Assembly: GCA_025403435.1 (NCBI GenBank)
Contig: CM046340.1
Coordinates: 11,414,091 to 11,478,090, forward strand
Origin: Artocarpus heterophyllus
Lineage: Eukaryota; Streptophyta; Magnoliopsida; Rosales; Moraceae
Length of the DNA: 64,000 nt
Direction of reading: 5' to 3'
Part shown: piece by piece, positions 10,201 to 23,094 of the stretch
Layout of the letters: each line of letters begins with the position of its first letter
Numbering within the stretch: the first letter of the stretch is position 1
Made by a program: the position numbers and the translations under genes
Notes under the pieces: generated by a model
What the model was told of the DNA's origin: nothing
What the model saw: only the letters and a program-made list of their open reading frames with translations
Database searches by the model: none

Positions 10201-11095
10201 TGATTTTAATCAACGGTCCCAATAAGCATGCCTTAGCCTTGGCTTCACCATTCCATGGATGGGGAAGTTTTCGAAACTTTTGGCTATTAAGCTTATCGGA
10301 CTGTAAGTAAGATGGTTGGTCCAATAAGTAAAACCTTCAACGCCGCCCAATAAGTTGCAGGCAGAGATAAAAAGAACAACCCAATCATTTTGGATGTTGG
10401 GCATCTTCTGGTAATTGTATTGAATGAAATTCCTTCTTAGACAAGTCAAATGAAAGAACCATATCCCTGTCCGATTCCATCCTCATGTTCCACCAATAAT
10501 AAACATCTTTGCAATTATAATCAACGGACGAACTCAATTTCCCTCCAAGAATCAGTACCCAAACAAACGAAACAACTTAAAAAAACATTTGTAATCATTG
10601 GCTTGAGGATCATACCCGAATCCAGCGATGAATAAAGGGGGAGGAGAAGCAAGTTCCGGATTGCGCAGAACAAATGTCTCTCGAAAAGGAATGACGGTCA
10701 TGGAAGCAAGTGATGCCGGCGCAATGAGATACTACCAATCCACAGGAAAATGTGCTTTTTCCATCTCCGGCACAGGTGGGAAATTAGTAATGTCTTCAAT
10801 AACACAAGGAATTACGTAATCATCACTGCCACGGACAATACTCTTTTTATTTTTATTTTTTTTATCTAAAGATACTTCTTTACGAGTCCGATCCAGTCAC
10901 AAGGTAATGGAAGACGAATGTTTGTTACTGATATTATTAAAGTGGGGCTGCTTGTTTATGAATGATTGATCATTGATCATTGATCATAGCATACCACAAC
11001 TTGCAAACGCGTTTTGAAGATTACTAGACACTTTGGAGGAACTCTCAACAAGATTTCCTCTTTCCTCCAATGCCTCTTCTGGCATAAGGCAAAAT
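10200..11095 (-). pseudogene. F-box / F-box-associated-domain pseudogene 2
   Basis: Read on the minus strand in shifting frames, it matches the other F-box pseudogene (15957-17115) along its length. An F-box stretch (EILLRVPPKCLVIF) is followed by VCKLWYAMIND, NKHSSSITL, FPPVPEMEKAHFPVD, an AGFGYDPQANDYKC motif, GTDSWREIEF, KDVYYWWNM and SFDLSKKEFHSIQLPED, ending near LNSQKFRKLPHP. These are features of plant F-box proteins with an FBA domain, which act as SCF ubiquitin-ligase substrate receptors. There are many frameshifts and stops, and a triplicated TGATCAT motif near 10966-10988 disrupts the segment after MIND. It is inverted relative to its relative and clearly dead. Confidence 0.75.
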
Positions 11096-14000
11096 GTACT
11101 TTCCATTTCTTCAATTTCTAACTAATTTCCAAACAAACCAACGTCAAAATCTTTTGACGTTTCCTTTCTAAGAGAGAGATTTTAAAAGTGGCAAAGACTA
11201 AGAGAGAGAGAGAAAAAGAATTCGCAAAAGATCCCAAGAAATTATCAAAAGATGAGCAACCGAAAATTTCAAAAGCATGCATGTTTTTAGGCTGCTTTTT
11301 AAGGGCGATACGAATTTTTTTTTAGGGGATACATATTTAGGCTTTATAGGACTATATCTACTCATTTATTTATAAAAGAAATTGGAATTGGACTTCAACA
11401 TTACATGATCATGTGAAAATTGAGCTTCAATATAATTTTTAGAATATTTTAAAAATTCTATAATTATATAGTATTTATGATTTACCATGATTACATAGTA
11501 ATTATTTTAATGATATCTATTGACGATGGAAATTCATCAATAATTAAAGGATTATATTAAGTCATTTAAGTAAAAATTTTTGTGAGTTAAAGTTCATACT
11601 CGATAAATTTGTTAAAAATTTTGTGAGTTAAAGTTTATACTCGATAAATTTGTTAAATATTTTAAGAGCATAGTGCGTGTCACAAGGATTATTGTTTTGA
11701 TCTGATTTTTATGATAAATCCCATAAAAGTGAAAATGGGAAGGTTAAAAATCATGCCGTCTTAAACAAGAAATGAATGATATGAAAATAAGCTAAAAAGC
11801 TTAGTTGTTGCAAAATATATTGCAGCAAATTTCAAAACGAAAATGCTATATAAGTAAAATACTGCATAAAAATATGAAAAATAGAATAATGCAGTATAAG
11901 GATTATATTAATAAAGTTAAACAGTGTGGGAACTATGTGGAGGATATAAATAAGGAATGCTATGTAAATTCATAACAATATAGAAAATATACCGACAATA
12001 TAGGAAAAATAATGTTGGTCTAAATTTAGATTGTATAAAGCTAAGCAGTATAAGAATTATACTATGTGGAGGATATGGATTAGTATGGAAGCTTATGGTA
12101 CCTCATATATTGTATAGAAAAGATACCAACAATATGTGAAATATAACGGCAGTATAGAAAAGTACTGTCGGTATAAAATTGAACTGTTAAATAATGATAT
12201 GGGATCCACAATTACACATCGAAGGTAGAAAATTTAGCCATCTCACCCATGACATGCTTGGTTTTGGACATGTGGTGGAGCCAAGTTTTTAATTAAGTGA
12301 AAAGATAACTAAATGTTGTCATTTTTTTTTTTGTATGGCCATAAAGAAAATAAAAAAGACACTCCAAAGGTAGAAATTAGTGATGCTGGTACTAACACTT
12401 ATGTCCTCAAGATAAAAGAAAGATAAGAAGTATAAGTAAGTTGTGAACGATATTAAGAAGTTCATAAAAGGATGTTCGTAAATAAGCATAAATGAATCAT
12501 GCAATATAACATTACTTGTATTCCTTTTAAGTAATATTTTTATGAAGAATGTTTTGTAAAAAAACGTTAAAAAAAGTTTTATCAGAAACATTATAAAAAT
12601 GTTTTACAAGAAAGGTTTTTAAGAAAAAAGTTTTATAATGAATGTTGTAATGTTTTGAACGATTATGATTTAACTTAGTGAGCATAAGCTCATTATAAGT
12701 CTCTTTATGCTGTAGGTAGTCCTATGGAGACCAATAAGACTGGTAAAAGAGCTTGATATTACGGAAAGTTGGATGTGGATGCCATTATGATAGTTTTTCG
12801 CTACTTATAGAAAAAGTTTTCTGTTGTTTTTAAAAAGAGGTTTAAAAAGTTTTACAACAGTAAATATTTTCTTAACAAGTTTTACGAATCATTTTGAATG
12901 ATTTTAAAGGTAAGTTTTGAGCCATGTCTCAATTTTTATTGCAATGAAAGTTGCAACAATTCCATGAATGTTTTTTTAAAAAATTTACCTAGTATTTTTC
13001 GTACTAGTAAGTAAGATTAAAGTTTTTTTTAAAAAATAATGTTTAAGCAAGTCAAGTAATTGCCTGAAAAGACAATAATTACAAAAACTTACAAGGATTT
13101 TTCACAACAATTGTAACATTTGCAAAACAAAGAAAATAAAGTACAGAAAAAGAACAAAAAAACACTAAAAATTATAGTGGTTCATTGGCTGAGAGCTACG
13201 TCTACTTTTGAATAAAATGTCACTGTTAACACTGAGTACACACACGAAAGACTGGAGTCTTTTTTAGGGTTACATTTTTTGGTACAATTTTATTATGGGA
13301 AATAAATCATAATTAATTCAAGAATATCCCCTTTCCAGGATTATCTTAGCTACTTTTCCTTTATCTCATAGTTGATCACTCCTCAAATCTCACATGATAC
13401 ATGGTTTCCTGATTTTGAGGAGATTCGGTTGAGTTTTCCATTCAAAATCGCCTCACAACATTCAATGAATCTAGTCTTCAAATTATCTTAAGTCCTTGAT
13501 CCTTAAAGTTTATCTCATCGTCCGGGAGAGATTTCTTCAATACACGCAAGGAGTTTGACCTTGTCTTTTTTTGGACTTGGGCTTTTTATCAGCTTCTTTG
13601 TTAGAAAAAATTATAAGACATGTCCAAATTATTGTTATAAAATTAAAATCTAACATAATATTTAAAATATCTTTAATGATATAGTAATTATTTTAATGAT
13701 GTTACATATTGTACTATATAATTACATATAAATAATTTTAATGATATCATTATGAGACATTTGTAGAATTTTTACAAATTAGAGTCATATTTTAATTCAA
13801 TAAACATAATTGAGCCAATTGTCTCACTAACCCTCTTTGTTAATCTCAACTTTGAGTTTTTGGGGCGTCGAGATTACCCACAATATTATTTTGCATCATA
13901 TGTATAATATTTGCTTTGCAAATTGATACCATATTTTAATTATATAATTAGAACTATGCTACCTTATCGGGGTCCACGGCAACGAAAACCTTTTCTCTAA

Positions 14001-15956
14001 GAAGATACTCATACAAGCTCAATATTCCTCAACGAAAAAAAAAATTGCCAACCAATTAGAGATGTAATATTGTGACTTAGATGCAATTTTTATTCACATT
14101 CGCCTTCATCTTGATGAGATGAAAACAAGGCTTATGTGACACAATGTGAAAAAGTAAATTATCTTTGAGGCTTATCTTGATGGGAAGATTTGATCACATG
14201 AATTTGTCTATTATCTTTGTTCTTATATTTAGTGGATCCTGGTTAAATTTTATGCCAAGATTGTAATAGAGACTATAAGGAAAGTTGAACATTGTAAATC
14301 AATTATTTATAGTCTTTTAACTATAAATTGATTGTATCATGATTCTCATCCCCGAATTAGGTGATTAGGAACTTATCTATTTAGGTTCTCTCCAACTGTG
14401 TATAAATATTGATAATCAGCAATGGAATTGATATGCCATATTCTTCACTTTTTATCTTTTTTTATTTAGTTTTGTGTCCTTCTCATTTTGCCTTTGGGTC
14501 CTTGTTAAAATTGACTTCTACATGCATTTGGTAGAGGCTATTAGAAATATTTTTAGTGTCTTAAATTTAGTTGTATGGCATTTTCTTGCAAGATTTTTTT
14601 TCTCTCAGCTATAAATCAATTGAAAGTTAGGTTGTTTTGGATTATATGGCAATTATCATAATCATGTTACATTTAATTATTCCAGTAATATACATTTTTT
14701 TTATCCATAAAATACTCTAAAAGTTCTGTTATATTTCAACTTCACTATATTTTTCTACAGGAAGAAAAGGCAAAAAGTATTTTTTAAAAAATTGTTTTAA
14801 AGATTTTAAAATATTTAAAGTAAATACCATGATATAAAAAATTTATTTACCCTTAGTAAATAATTTATTTTTTAGGTAAATACAAATAAATGTATTTCGT
14901 AAGGATAAATAAATCATCTACCAGTAAAAATGTTATTTACTTCAAAATAATACAAAATCTGTATTTTATTTAATAGTTTTTTAAAATTGTTATTTGTTGT
15001 ACTTCTTCCTTGCTTGCCAATTGTCTTAAGGGGAATTGCATTGGCAACCCCAGTCTTTATTAAGGCAGCCCTAAATGATCAGTTTTTAAATAAATTATTT
15101 GATATTAAAAGAGTCCTTTTATTTGTTGAATATTTAAGGATCCTTAATTAGTTAAATACTTTACGCCTGCCTCTTTTTAGTCCAACTACAAAGCAAAAGT
15201 ACGGTAAAAGTACAAGGGACGAATTTCCCAAAAGGAGAGTCTGCTCACGCTTTCGAATTATTTTATTTCACAAACTATTGAGGAGTTGTCTTGTAAAACA
15301 TTCAAAATAAATACTTGTTCTTTTACAGCTTCAGTTATTGTTCTTCATGGTAGTAATCCAATTTTAATGTGTCTTTATCACGAGTTACTGTAAAGTAAAA
15401 AATAAAAATAAAACATTGAAGCAATGGGGTTATGAAGAAACTAACAAGGATATTGAGGTGTGATTGACTGGTGTTGCTTCTCAGAATACTTGATATGAAA
15501 ACTATAATTTTGCACTAAACAATATTTTACAATCTAGAAATTTAAATTCGTCAAGCATTAAGATTATTGTGTATCTTGATCCATGATGGAAAATATGAGC
15601 ATACAAACTTTGCAAGAAGCATTAATATGAAAAGTTGAATCTAAAGATTCATATTTTCTCACTCCCTTTCAAACTAATTTGTAGGTATCTTTCATATTTG
15701 GCTCTCCCATCAGTGAATTGAACATTGTTTGGCGAGTCCTTTTGTAAGAACAACTGCCATTTTCTCTTGGTTACATGGAATAAAAGGCACACAAATCAGC
15801 CCCTTTTCGGTTTCTCTTCGATGAAGTGTGGATCCGCGGACACATGCTAAGTTCGGTCATGTTAAATTGGATTGTATAGATGTTTATTACTACGTGGTTA
15901 CTACTACCCGGTCATGTTAAATTGGGTTAATTATGAATTAACTGAACACTGCAGAA
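11096..15956. other. AT-rich intergenic DNA between the inverted F-box pseudogenes
   Basis: No gene is recognised in 4.9 kb. At 13172-13215 the sequence 'tatagtggttca...gagctac' resembles 19451-19500 in the gypsy LTR-like region, so 12990-13620 may be an old LTR remnant. Around 14750-14950 AT-rich 'taaatac' motifs recur. The rest shows only A/T homopolymers. Confidence 0.5.
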
Positions 15957-17115
15957 ATGAAGAGTTTTTTCCATCTTCCAGAAGAGGTATTGGAGGAGAT
16001 CTTATTGAGAGTGCCTCCCGAGTCTCAAAATTTGTAAATGTGTATGCAAGTTATGGTACGCTATGATCAACGATCAATCATTTATCAACAAGCAATTCCA
16101 CTTCAGTAACAAACATTTGTATAAGACCTTATGTTTGAACTGGTTTCATCAAGAAGTATCATTAGGTAGAAAACAAGTACCGTCCATGGTTACGATCCAC
16201 AACAAGAACGAGGGCGGTAGTAACGTCCTTCTCTGTGTTACTGAGGAAATCAGTTTCCCACCTGCCCCAGAGACAGAGAAAGCGAATTTTCCAGTGACTT
16301 TAGTTGGTACTCATTGCAATGGTATCATTTGCTTCTATGATTGTCGGCCCTTACGAAAAGAGACTTGTTTTGTGCAATCCAGAACTTGGAGAATTCAGGC
16401 TTCTCCCCACACCATCTTTTCGTCATGAATTCGTTTTTTCCAAGTGCTGGATTCGGGTATGATCTTAAAGCTAATCAATACAAGTGTTTTATGCTGTTTT
16501 CTCATGTTACAGGTCCAAATATAGCTAGAGATTTGGTGTACGCTCTGGGTACTGATTCTTGGAGGGAAATTGAGTTTGGTTTGAAAGCAAAGCGTGTCTT
16601 TACTTTTGAAGGGGTTTATTGCAAAGATGTTTATTATTGTTTTGACATGACGAAGGGATGGTCCAGTATTCTTTCATTTGAATTGTACGAGGAAGAATTT
16701 CACATTACAGAAGGACCAGAACCTACGAAACATAAAAAAGCGGTGAACTTGCCATATGGAAGGAATCAGTGGTCCTTTCTGTGTCTACCAAAGACTTATT
16801 GTGCTCGAGATCTTTTGAGATGTGGATGATGGTTGACAAATTCAGTACTGGTGTTGCAGGCATTACTTGTTGGACCAAGCATCTTACAATCGGGCCTCTA
16901 GAGTGCATTCATTACCCTCTAGCATTTTGGAACGACGACGAGCTGTTAATGCAAAATAAATATGATGGAATATTGGCATCTTTTAACCTTAATAGCCAAA
17001 AGTTTCCAAAACTTCCCATGCCCGGAATGGCGATGTCAGGGGCATGTCGTGCTGGTTTATGTTCAAAGAGTCTAGTTTCAATCAAAAGAAAAAAGAATGG
17101 CGTTGACAAGGGCAA
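15957..17115 (+). pseudogene. F-box / F-box-associated-domain pseudogene 1
   Basis: It starts MKSFFHLPEEVLEEILLRV, a good F-box. An apparent 2-base loss near 16023 then breaks the frame. The next frame gives CKCVCKLWYAMINDQSFI and runs through FPPAPETEKANFPV to about 16340. Two more shifts follow: LVLCNPELGEFRLLPTPSF is in one frame, and GFGYDLKANQYKCF with GTDSWREIEF in another. A fourth break near 16740 leads to LSVYQRLIVLEIFEMW, VAGITCWTKHLTIGPL and NSQKFPKLPMPGMA. The order F-box then FBA domain is normal, and an intact copy would be about 370-390 residues. At least three frameshifts make it a pseudogene unless the assembly is faulty. Confidence 0.8.
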
Positions 17116-18379
17116 CAAACACTTGTTTCTATTCAATGAGAGGAGAAATGCTTTAACTGATGAGACTCTCCAGTATAGTCTTTGTGGAAGCCATCTATTT
17201 TTTATGCTGTTATTTTTCTCTCTTTTTTTTTTCTTTTTCTTTTATTTGTTTATTTAGTTTCTCAGAAGTTATGTTTGGAAATTGTATGCAAAATGGAGAA
17301 TTATACATGAACTGGTTTTTACTCGTTCAGAATTTATTTACTACTACCCTCTTGCTAAAATGTGTGTTCGTGCTTATGTTTTTTTTTTGTTTTTTGAAAG
17401 CTTTGTTTAAGATGAGGAAAACAATGGTAATCTTGTGTGGCCCGTGCTGATTAGGAGAGGAAACAAGGTGATCACGCTATCGCATTGCCTGAATGTATAT
17501 TACTTGAATCATATTTGTGATTGTTAGGAATAATATTTCTGCAGATTCTGGATGGAGTTGTAATTAGTTGAGAGTTAAATTTTGGGACATGTTCAAATGT
17601 TTGTGGTCTAATTAGTTGGACTAATTACTAGTTGTAATGAGTATTTATATACTCTGATATATAGTTTTTTATTACTCAATCAAGAGAGATTTTTCTCTTT
17701 TATTTCAGAGTTCTTAACTTATATTTTCTAACTACTTGAAAAACAATTTTGGAAGATGCTTTTTATACTCTTTTCACAGTTCCCATTGTATTTCAGCATT
17801 GTTAAGGATGTGGTGAACTCATGCTCTTCCTCTTATTGTTTTGGGAATGATTCTTCAAAAAATTTGAATTATAAGGTTCTACTGTTTTTCCTTTTGTTTT
17901 ATTTTATTTTATTTTTTTTTACAATTTTATAAGAACATTTTTTTGGCTATCTTCCTATTATTGTTATTTTTTTTATCATCAGCCTAAGAGCTCATTTCTA
18001 CAAGGAGGCAAGGCATGCTGTTGAGGAATACAAGCGAAGAGAAGTTTATATTGCTTCACCTCAACTGACTTTCCTATGGCACGCAAATGAAGCAACAAAA
18101 AGCATTTCACTGTACAGTTTCTCTCATGGAAAGCACCAATATCAAAGGTATGGTAGTATTCTGACAGGGAAAAGCCTTTTGTTTCGATTAGTTTAATAAT
18201 TAGTTTCGTCTGCATAAAATTGTGAAATGTTTATTCTGTTGTAATGTTGAAGAGGAATCCAGATTAAACAGGCCTATCTTTGCCCTCTAGATTTTTTGTT
18301 GTTCGTGTTTTATTCATTATTATCTTATGAGGAGTTTTTATGCTAATCATCTTACTTTATTTTAATCTTTATGTCGTTA
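17116..18379. other. intergenic DNA downstream of F-box pseudogene 1
   Basis: T-rich sequence with a TTTTA run near 17895-17920 and one LTR-like remnant (separate entry). A frame open over about 17983-18196 begins after an AG and reads AHFYKEARHAVEEYKRR. It has no recognised domain and is not called. Confidence 0.45.
17522..17733 (+). repeat. small solo LTR or TRIM-like remnant
   Basis: It starts TGTTAG and ends CTAACT, near the inverted TGTTAG/CTAACA ends usual in plant copia LTRs. It contains 'gagtatttatatact' and 'caatcaagagagattttt', compositions typical of the R/U5 side of short copia LTRs. No target duplication is seen, so an old solo LTR or a degraded TRIM is the best guess. Confidence 0.35.
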
Positions 18380-18709
18380 TTTTTAGAATAAGAAAAGAAA
18401 AACAAAGCCTTTTTATGTTTTGAGAGTATTGCTACAGTAATGGCAAATGAAAATTGAGAGAACATATTTTGAAGCAAAAAACTGAACTGCAACTTTAAAC
18501 ATCAGAAACATTACAATTTAAAACTTGATTAATAACTACCCACTAAAATCATGGTCCTTAGATTACGCCATGACCACAAACATGAATAACAAAAAATAAT
18601 AATAACCAACACCAAAAAAAAAAAAAAAAAAAAACAGGAACAACTTGAAACATTCAACTAAACAACGTTTACGACTCCACATCAGCAGTCCTAAACACGT
18701 CTTCTAACA
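18380..18709 (-). repeat. 3' LTR of copia 1
   Basis: It aligns with 29735-30061 almost throughout. It ends ...TCTAACA like its partner; the outer TG has decayed to TT. Substitutions and a long A-run (18616-18635) distinguish the two LTRs, showing an insertion that is not recent. Confidence 0.85.
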
Positions 18710-18723
18710 CTCCTCCTTGCTTT
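18710..18723 (-). promoter_or_regulatory. polypurine tract of copia 1
   Basis: On the minus strand this is AAAGCAAGGAGGAG, directly abutting the TGTTAG start of the 3' LTR. Its position is where plus-strand DNA priming occurs in LTR retrotransposons. Confidence 0.75.
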
Positions 18724-18724
18724 A

Positions 18725-19240
18725 GGAGCTGCAAACGCCAAGTTTTGTCCTCAGAAATTCGAACTTGCTAACCGGCAGTGGCTTGGTGAAAACATCTGCA
18801 ACCTGATCTTCTGTTTCGCAGTAGACAGGGACAACAGCTCCATCTTTCTATACTTCCCTTAAGAAGAATAACTTAGTGTTAAAATGCTTAGTTTTCCCAT
18901 GAAACACAAGATTATGAGAGATAGCAATAGCAGCTTGGTTGTCAACAACAATCTCTGTGCTTTCCTCCTACTCCATGTTCAGATCGATTAAAATCTTCCC
19001 CAGCCACAAAGCGTGATTAACAGCAGCTGTGCACAACAAACTCTGCTTCAACAGTGGATTGAGCTATAGTTTCTTGTTTTTTTGAGCTCCACGAGAAAAA
19101 ACCAAAACCAAGTGTGAAATAGTAGCCAGAAGTGCTCTTCATATCATCAATGGAACCTCCCCAATCACTATCTGAGAAACCGACCAGCTTGAACTCTTTG
19201 CTCCTTGTGAATTTAATGCCAAAATCACATGTGCCTTTTG
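18725..19240 (-). pseudogene. copia 1 RNase H C-terminal fragment
   Basis: Minus-strand translation gives KEFKLVGFSDSDWGGS, DDMKSTSGYYFTLGFGFFSW and SSKKQETIAQSTVEAEF, the standard C-terminal RNase H motifs of Ty1/copia polyproteins. Toward the 3' LTR, degraded sequence fits the usual polyprotein tail. It is cut at its N-terminal side near 19240, where gypsy-type sequence starts, and contains stops. RT is absent. Confidence 0.75.
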
Positions 19241-20175
19241 TAGACGTTGGATCTACAATCGAAGATAAAATGTGTCAATTCAAATCAATATGTCTATTCA
19301 AGAAATTTGGACCCTCGAATCACCATTATTTGGATCTTTTTAGCTTCAAAGCAAATATGACATATTAAATTATAGGAAACCACTAATGAGTTGGAATCAA
19401 GCAGAATAAAGTAATGCTAGAAAATAAAAAAGATACCACACGCGGATTTTTATAGTGGTTCACTCTATAAATTAGAGCTACATCCACTGTTCTTTACTAT
19501 GTCGAAATTTGGTGTATAGGTTACAAGAATGCAGAGAGAATGAGAAATAAAATTGACAGAATTACTGTATTATTCTCCTTCGTCCCCATGCCATTGAAGA
19601 TGACATCCTTTCATATAAAGAATAGATGGGAGTCGCGACTTCCAACTGACTAGCAGAGTGGAGTAGATACGTCTTAGGTAACCGTAATAGTAGGACACGC
19701 GTCAGTCTCTGATAAGCCTAAAGAATCATGCTTTCCCCACGTTTAAGCTTATGGTCGGACGTGCTAATAATTGTCAGTTCATGACAATTGAGCCGATCAA
19801 ACAAATACTTGGTAAACCGACTTGAATGTAACTCAAATACATTTATTATGGACAGGTTGGAATCAATCGATCCAATTGAAGCCTAAATTTGACTTGTACA
19901 TCTCACGTCGATCAGCTTAGTCACTTCGCTCTACTCTACTCGATTTATTTGCAATAGTGGGCTATCATTCTAAGCCTTGTCGACAATTTAGGCATGACCA
20001 AATTGTACCTCAATAGTTAACCCCCAATTCCTTAGTCAATGTAATCGATTACAAGATCAGAGGTCAAACTTTAGTTCGACAGCATGTCACCTTGATCGAA
20101 ATTATGCCTTCATACTTGAATCATTACCCTTCCTCAGGAAATCACGATACTCAACTACCTATAACACGTGTCACA
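19240..20175 (-). repeat. LTR-like region of the Tat remnant
   Basis: No coding sequence. On the minus strand a TATA-like CTTTATATGAAAGG lies near 19611-19624, and 'tatagtggttca...gagctac' at 19457 resembles the U5 side of plant gypsy LTRs. A possible outer end is the TGTGACACGTG start (minus strand) near 20174. With only one copy in the window the limits are uncertain. Confidence 0.4.
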
Positions 20176-20679
20176 ACACGATTGGAAGGCTCCAAAATAT
20201 CTCTGTCGCACTGATGTATGCACTTGATTCAAAATTACAGCGCCTCAGTTTGAGTTTGAAAAGACTCAAAACCCTAGCCTTCGAATCAATTTGTCTTAAA
20301 CTGATCTTAGTCGTTGACCAGACTCCTTTGGACAATACATAACATACATTCTCGCTCTCCTCTTCATTTTGCTTCTTCTTTTTCGAACTCAAGGCAACTT
20401 TCTTTCATTTTCTTGAGTTTTCCAATGATTTCCAAGCAAGATTTCTTTTTTGATTTTCTTGTGGTTTTTCTTTCCAGAAGTTGTTTATCCATTGATTTCG
20501 AGCATTTTGGTATCGTTTCCAACACATTTTCTGAGAAACTCCGCGATCTTCCAACCTGTTTGGCTTTCGTGGGTTTAGAACCTTCAAGAACTATTGAGAT
20601 TCCTCAGAATTTAGGACCCTTTATCCTCTTCATCTTTGAGACCCTAGATTTCCTTTCATGAACCTATTTTATTAGAAAG

Positions 20680-22877
20680 ATGTCGAAAGCAATCAATATT
20701 GATTTAAGCACGAGTAGTGGTGAAGACCCCTAGACTAGTGGTAATGAAAGGGAAGTAGGCAAATGGATTCTAGAGCAATCCATAATTGATTCGAGCTTTA
20801 GAGTTGGTAGTGCTAGGACCAGCAAAGATGGAGCAAATCCGACAGAGAAAAGAAATAGTCCAGTGGGACCATCAATTCAAGATGATCAGATTGAAGCACT
20901 TAAAAAAAGGAAATATGTCTCTCTAACAAAAGGGGTGTCGTTCTTTCCAAAAATTTAGAGTCCGTCTTAATCGAGGAGGATTTACTAACAATTACATCAA
21001 AGTATGGAATTCCATCTTTGGTTGACTTACGATTACCCTATCCTGAAGAACAAGAGGATACATAAAATGATAACTGGTTTTGTGTACATACAAAGTGGTT
21101 CGAGTTCAGACTGCAATTGCCAATCCCAGAGTTTTTGCTAGAGATCGTTGGTCACTTCAACATCTCCATGACTTAGCTCATGCCAAATGGAATTCAGCTA
21201 TTAATCGCTCTAGTGGTGCTCATTGAAGAAGCTGGCATCAACTTTGACATCTTTGACTTCCTTCGATATTACTACTTGAAGCCGAACGACAAAAACAAGG
21301 GTCGATTTTACTTTGTATATCATGGCTCGAAGCAGCTCATTTTGGATTTTGTCAGTGCAAACAGGCATTAGAATGAGAGATATTTCTTTATGTCGATCAA
21401 TCATGATTTGGTTAAGCTGAATACTCGATTTCCCTTTCCATTTGCATTTGGCCATATCAGTAAGCGTCAATACTTGTTTATTTTAAGCAGTAATTCCAAC
21501 TAATCCTCAACTTTGTCTTTTTGCAAATTACAAGCTGAATCATCCAACTCCCATTGGTGAGAGGTTTAACGCAAGGTTAGAGGCATTGCTCGCTTTGATA
21601 GGGCATACTTCGATAGAGATTTCACACCCTAATCGACTCAAAAAGTCATCTCTTTGGAAAAAGTTTAGAGAAATCCCAACAGGTATTCTTATTCGTTTTC
21701 TAAAGTGAGTCGATTGGGTCTTTGTATACCACAGTGCACTTTAGCGACTGTATGATACGTCAAAATTCATTATTCCTCTATCTGATGAAGACGCTCTTCT
21801 CGCAGAAGCTACGCTACCTACCATGAAGGTTACACTACCCTCAGTTGACGAGGTGAAGAAGAGAAGAGTTACTGAAAGGGTAACGAAAAATAAAAAGATT
21901 GATGCTGGTGAACCATCAGTTTATGAAGAATTGGTCCCCTCAGTTGGTCTAACTGATTTACCTCCACCACCTCCATTTGACATCCAACCACCAGCGTCGA
22001 AGAAAAGAAATGAGCTGGAGCCTTCTGCTCCCGACGACGATGCCGAAGAAAGGATTACCGATAAGACACTTGGCATCCTTGAAAATGTCAGCATCTTTCA
22101 GCATAGGGAGGCAACATTAAGGACGTCAAGAAGCTTTAATTTCAAACTCGACGAAGATGCCCTCGGCGGGAAGTCATTTATATGGCTGGGCAATGAATCG
22201 ACTTTGGCCCTCGGATAGGTAGAGTACTAAATCTCGTCATGAAATTCAACTTGGTTTGCTTCGTCAATTCATATTGAACCATTTCGTTGTACAAGATCTT
22301 TAACTTCACAACATTTTTGTGAATAAGCTGCTTACAAATATCAGCAGGCAGTCCGTAGATACCAAAATGCTAAAGAAAAGCTTACGAAGTCTGAGTCCGA
22401 GAGGGACGACAAAAAGAGAAAGCTAGATGATGCGATCGGTGTATTGACTAGGTCAAACAAGAAGCTCATCAACCTAGGCAGCAAGCTACGCCTTGAGGAG
22501 GAAGAGGTCAACAAACTAACAAAAACAGTAGAGACCAAGGACAAAGATATCGAAGACATCAAAGAGCAACTACTCGACATCCATGGCACTTCCTCTCTTA
22601 AAGCCAGACTCAAGGCCTTAAAGGAATTCCAATCAGGAAAACTTAGTGCCTCAAATATCAACAAAGAGATAACAGAACTAGAAGAGCTACTGTCTCTAGA
22701 CAAGCTTGATGTTGAAGTGATCGACGCGAATGAGACAGTTTGCGAAGATGACAGGGCCGAAACTGTTGTGCCTGAATAAGAATTAGTGCCTCGAAGGCCA
22801 ATGAACAAGTTGTCAAGCCCCCAGCTCTGCAGGTCGTAAAGGGGGAAAATGTTCAAGCTGAGGGAGAAATCCCATGA
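20680..22877 (+). pseudogene. antisense accessory ORF of the Tat remnant (PF04195-like plus coiled coil)
   Basis: This frame lies opposite to pol. It starts MSKAINIDLSTSSG and contains stops and frameshifts. The central part, with YGIPSLVDLRLPYPEEQ, LMPNGIQLLIALVVLIEEAG and GRFYFVYHG, resembles the 'putative gypsy type transposon' domain (PF04195) found in many plant transposon proteins. Then comes a proline-rich, KKR-containing linker (21823-22218), and a long charged coiled coil at about 22330-22780 (EEEEVNKLTKTVETKDKDIE and following). Coding ends near TGA 22875-22877. It is probably the accessory antisense frame known from Tat elements. Its function is unknown and this copy is dead. Confidence 0.6.
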
Positions 22878-23094
22878 GAAATTTTTATGCTTGGATCGAA
22901 TCTACTTGAATGATTTGTACTTCTATTTGAACGAATTTTTTCATAATAGTTTTTGTTTTGAATTTCAAATAGAATTTAGTTTTTAATAAACACTACTTCA
23001 AATCTGAGAATCAAGTAATGAATAACTTTTATTCAAGTCAAAACTCGAATTATCTTAGCATAAAACTTAAACTAGTAAAAACAAATCAGATTAA

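Noticed and set aside
16912..17136. 74-codon minus-strand frame
   Set aside because: Antisense of F-box pseudogene 1.
17983..18196. Open frame after an AG reading AHFYKEARHAVEEYKRR
   Set aside because: No domain recognised, no joining exon, and next to transposon sequence; could be a lost exon but unsupported.
22341..22856. 171-codon Ser-rich frame on the minus strand
   Set aside because: It is the shadow of the coiled-coil frame on the plus strand; serine runs come from antisense of Glu/Asp/Lys codons.
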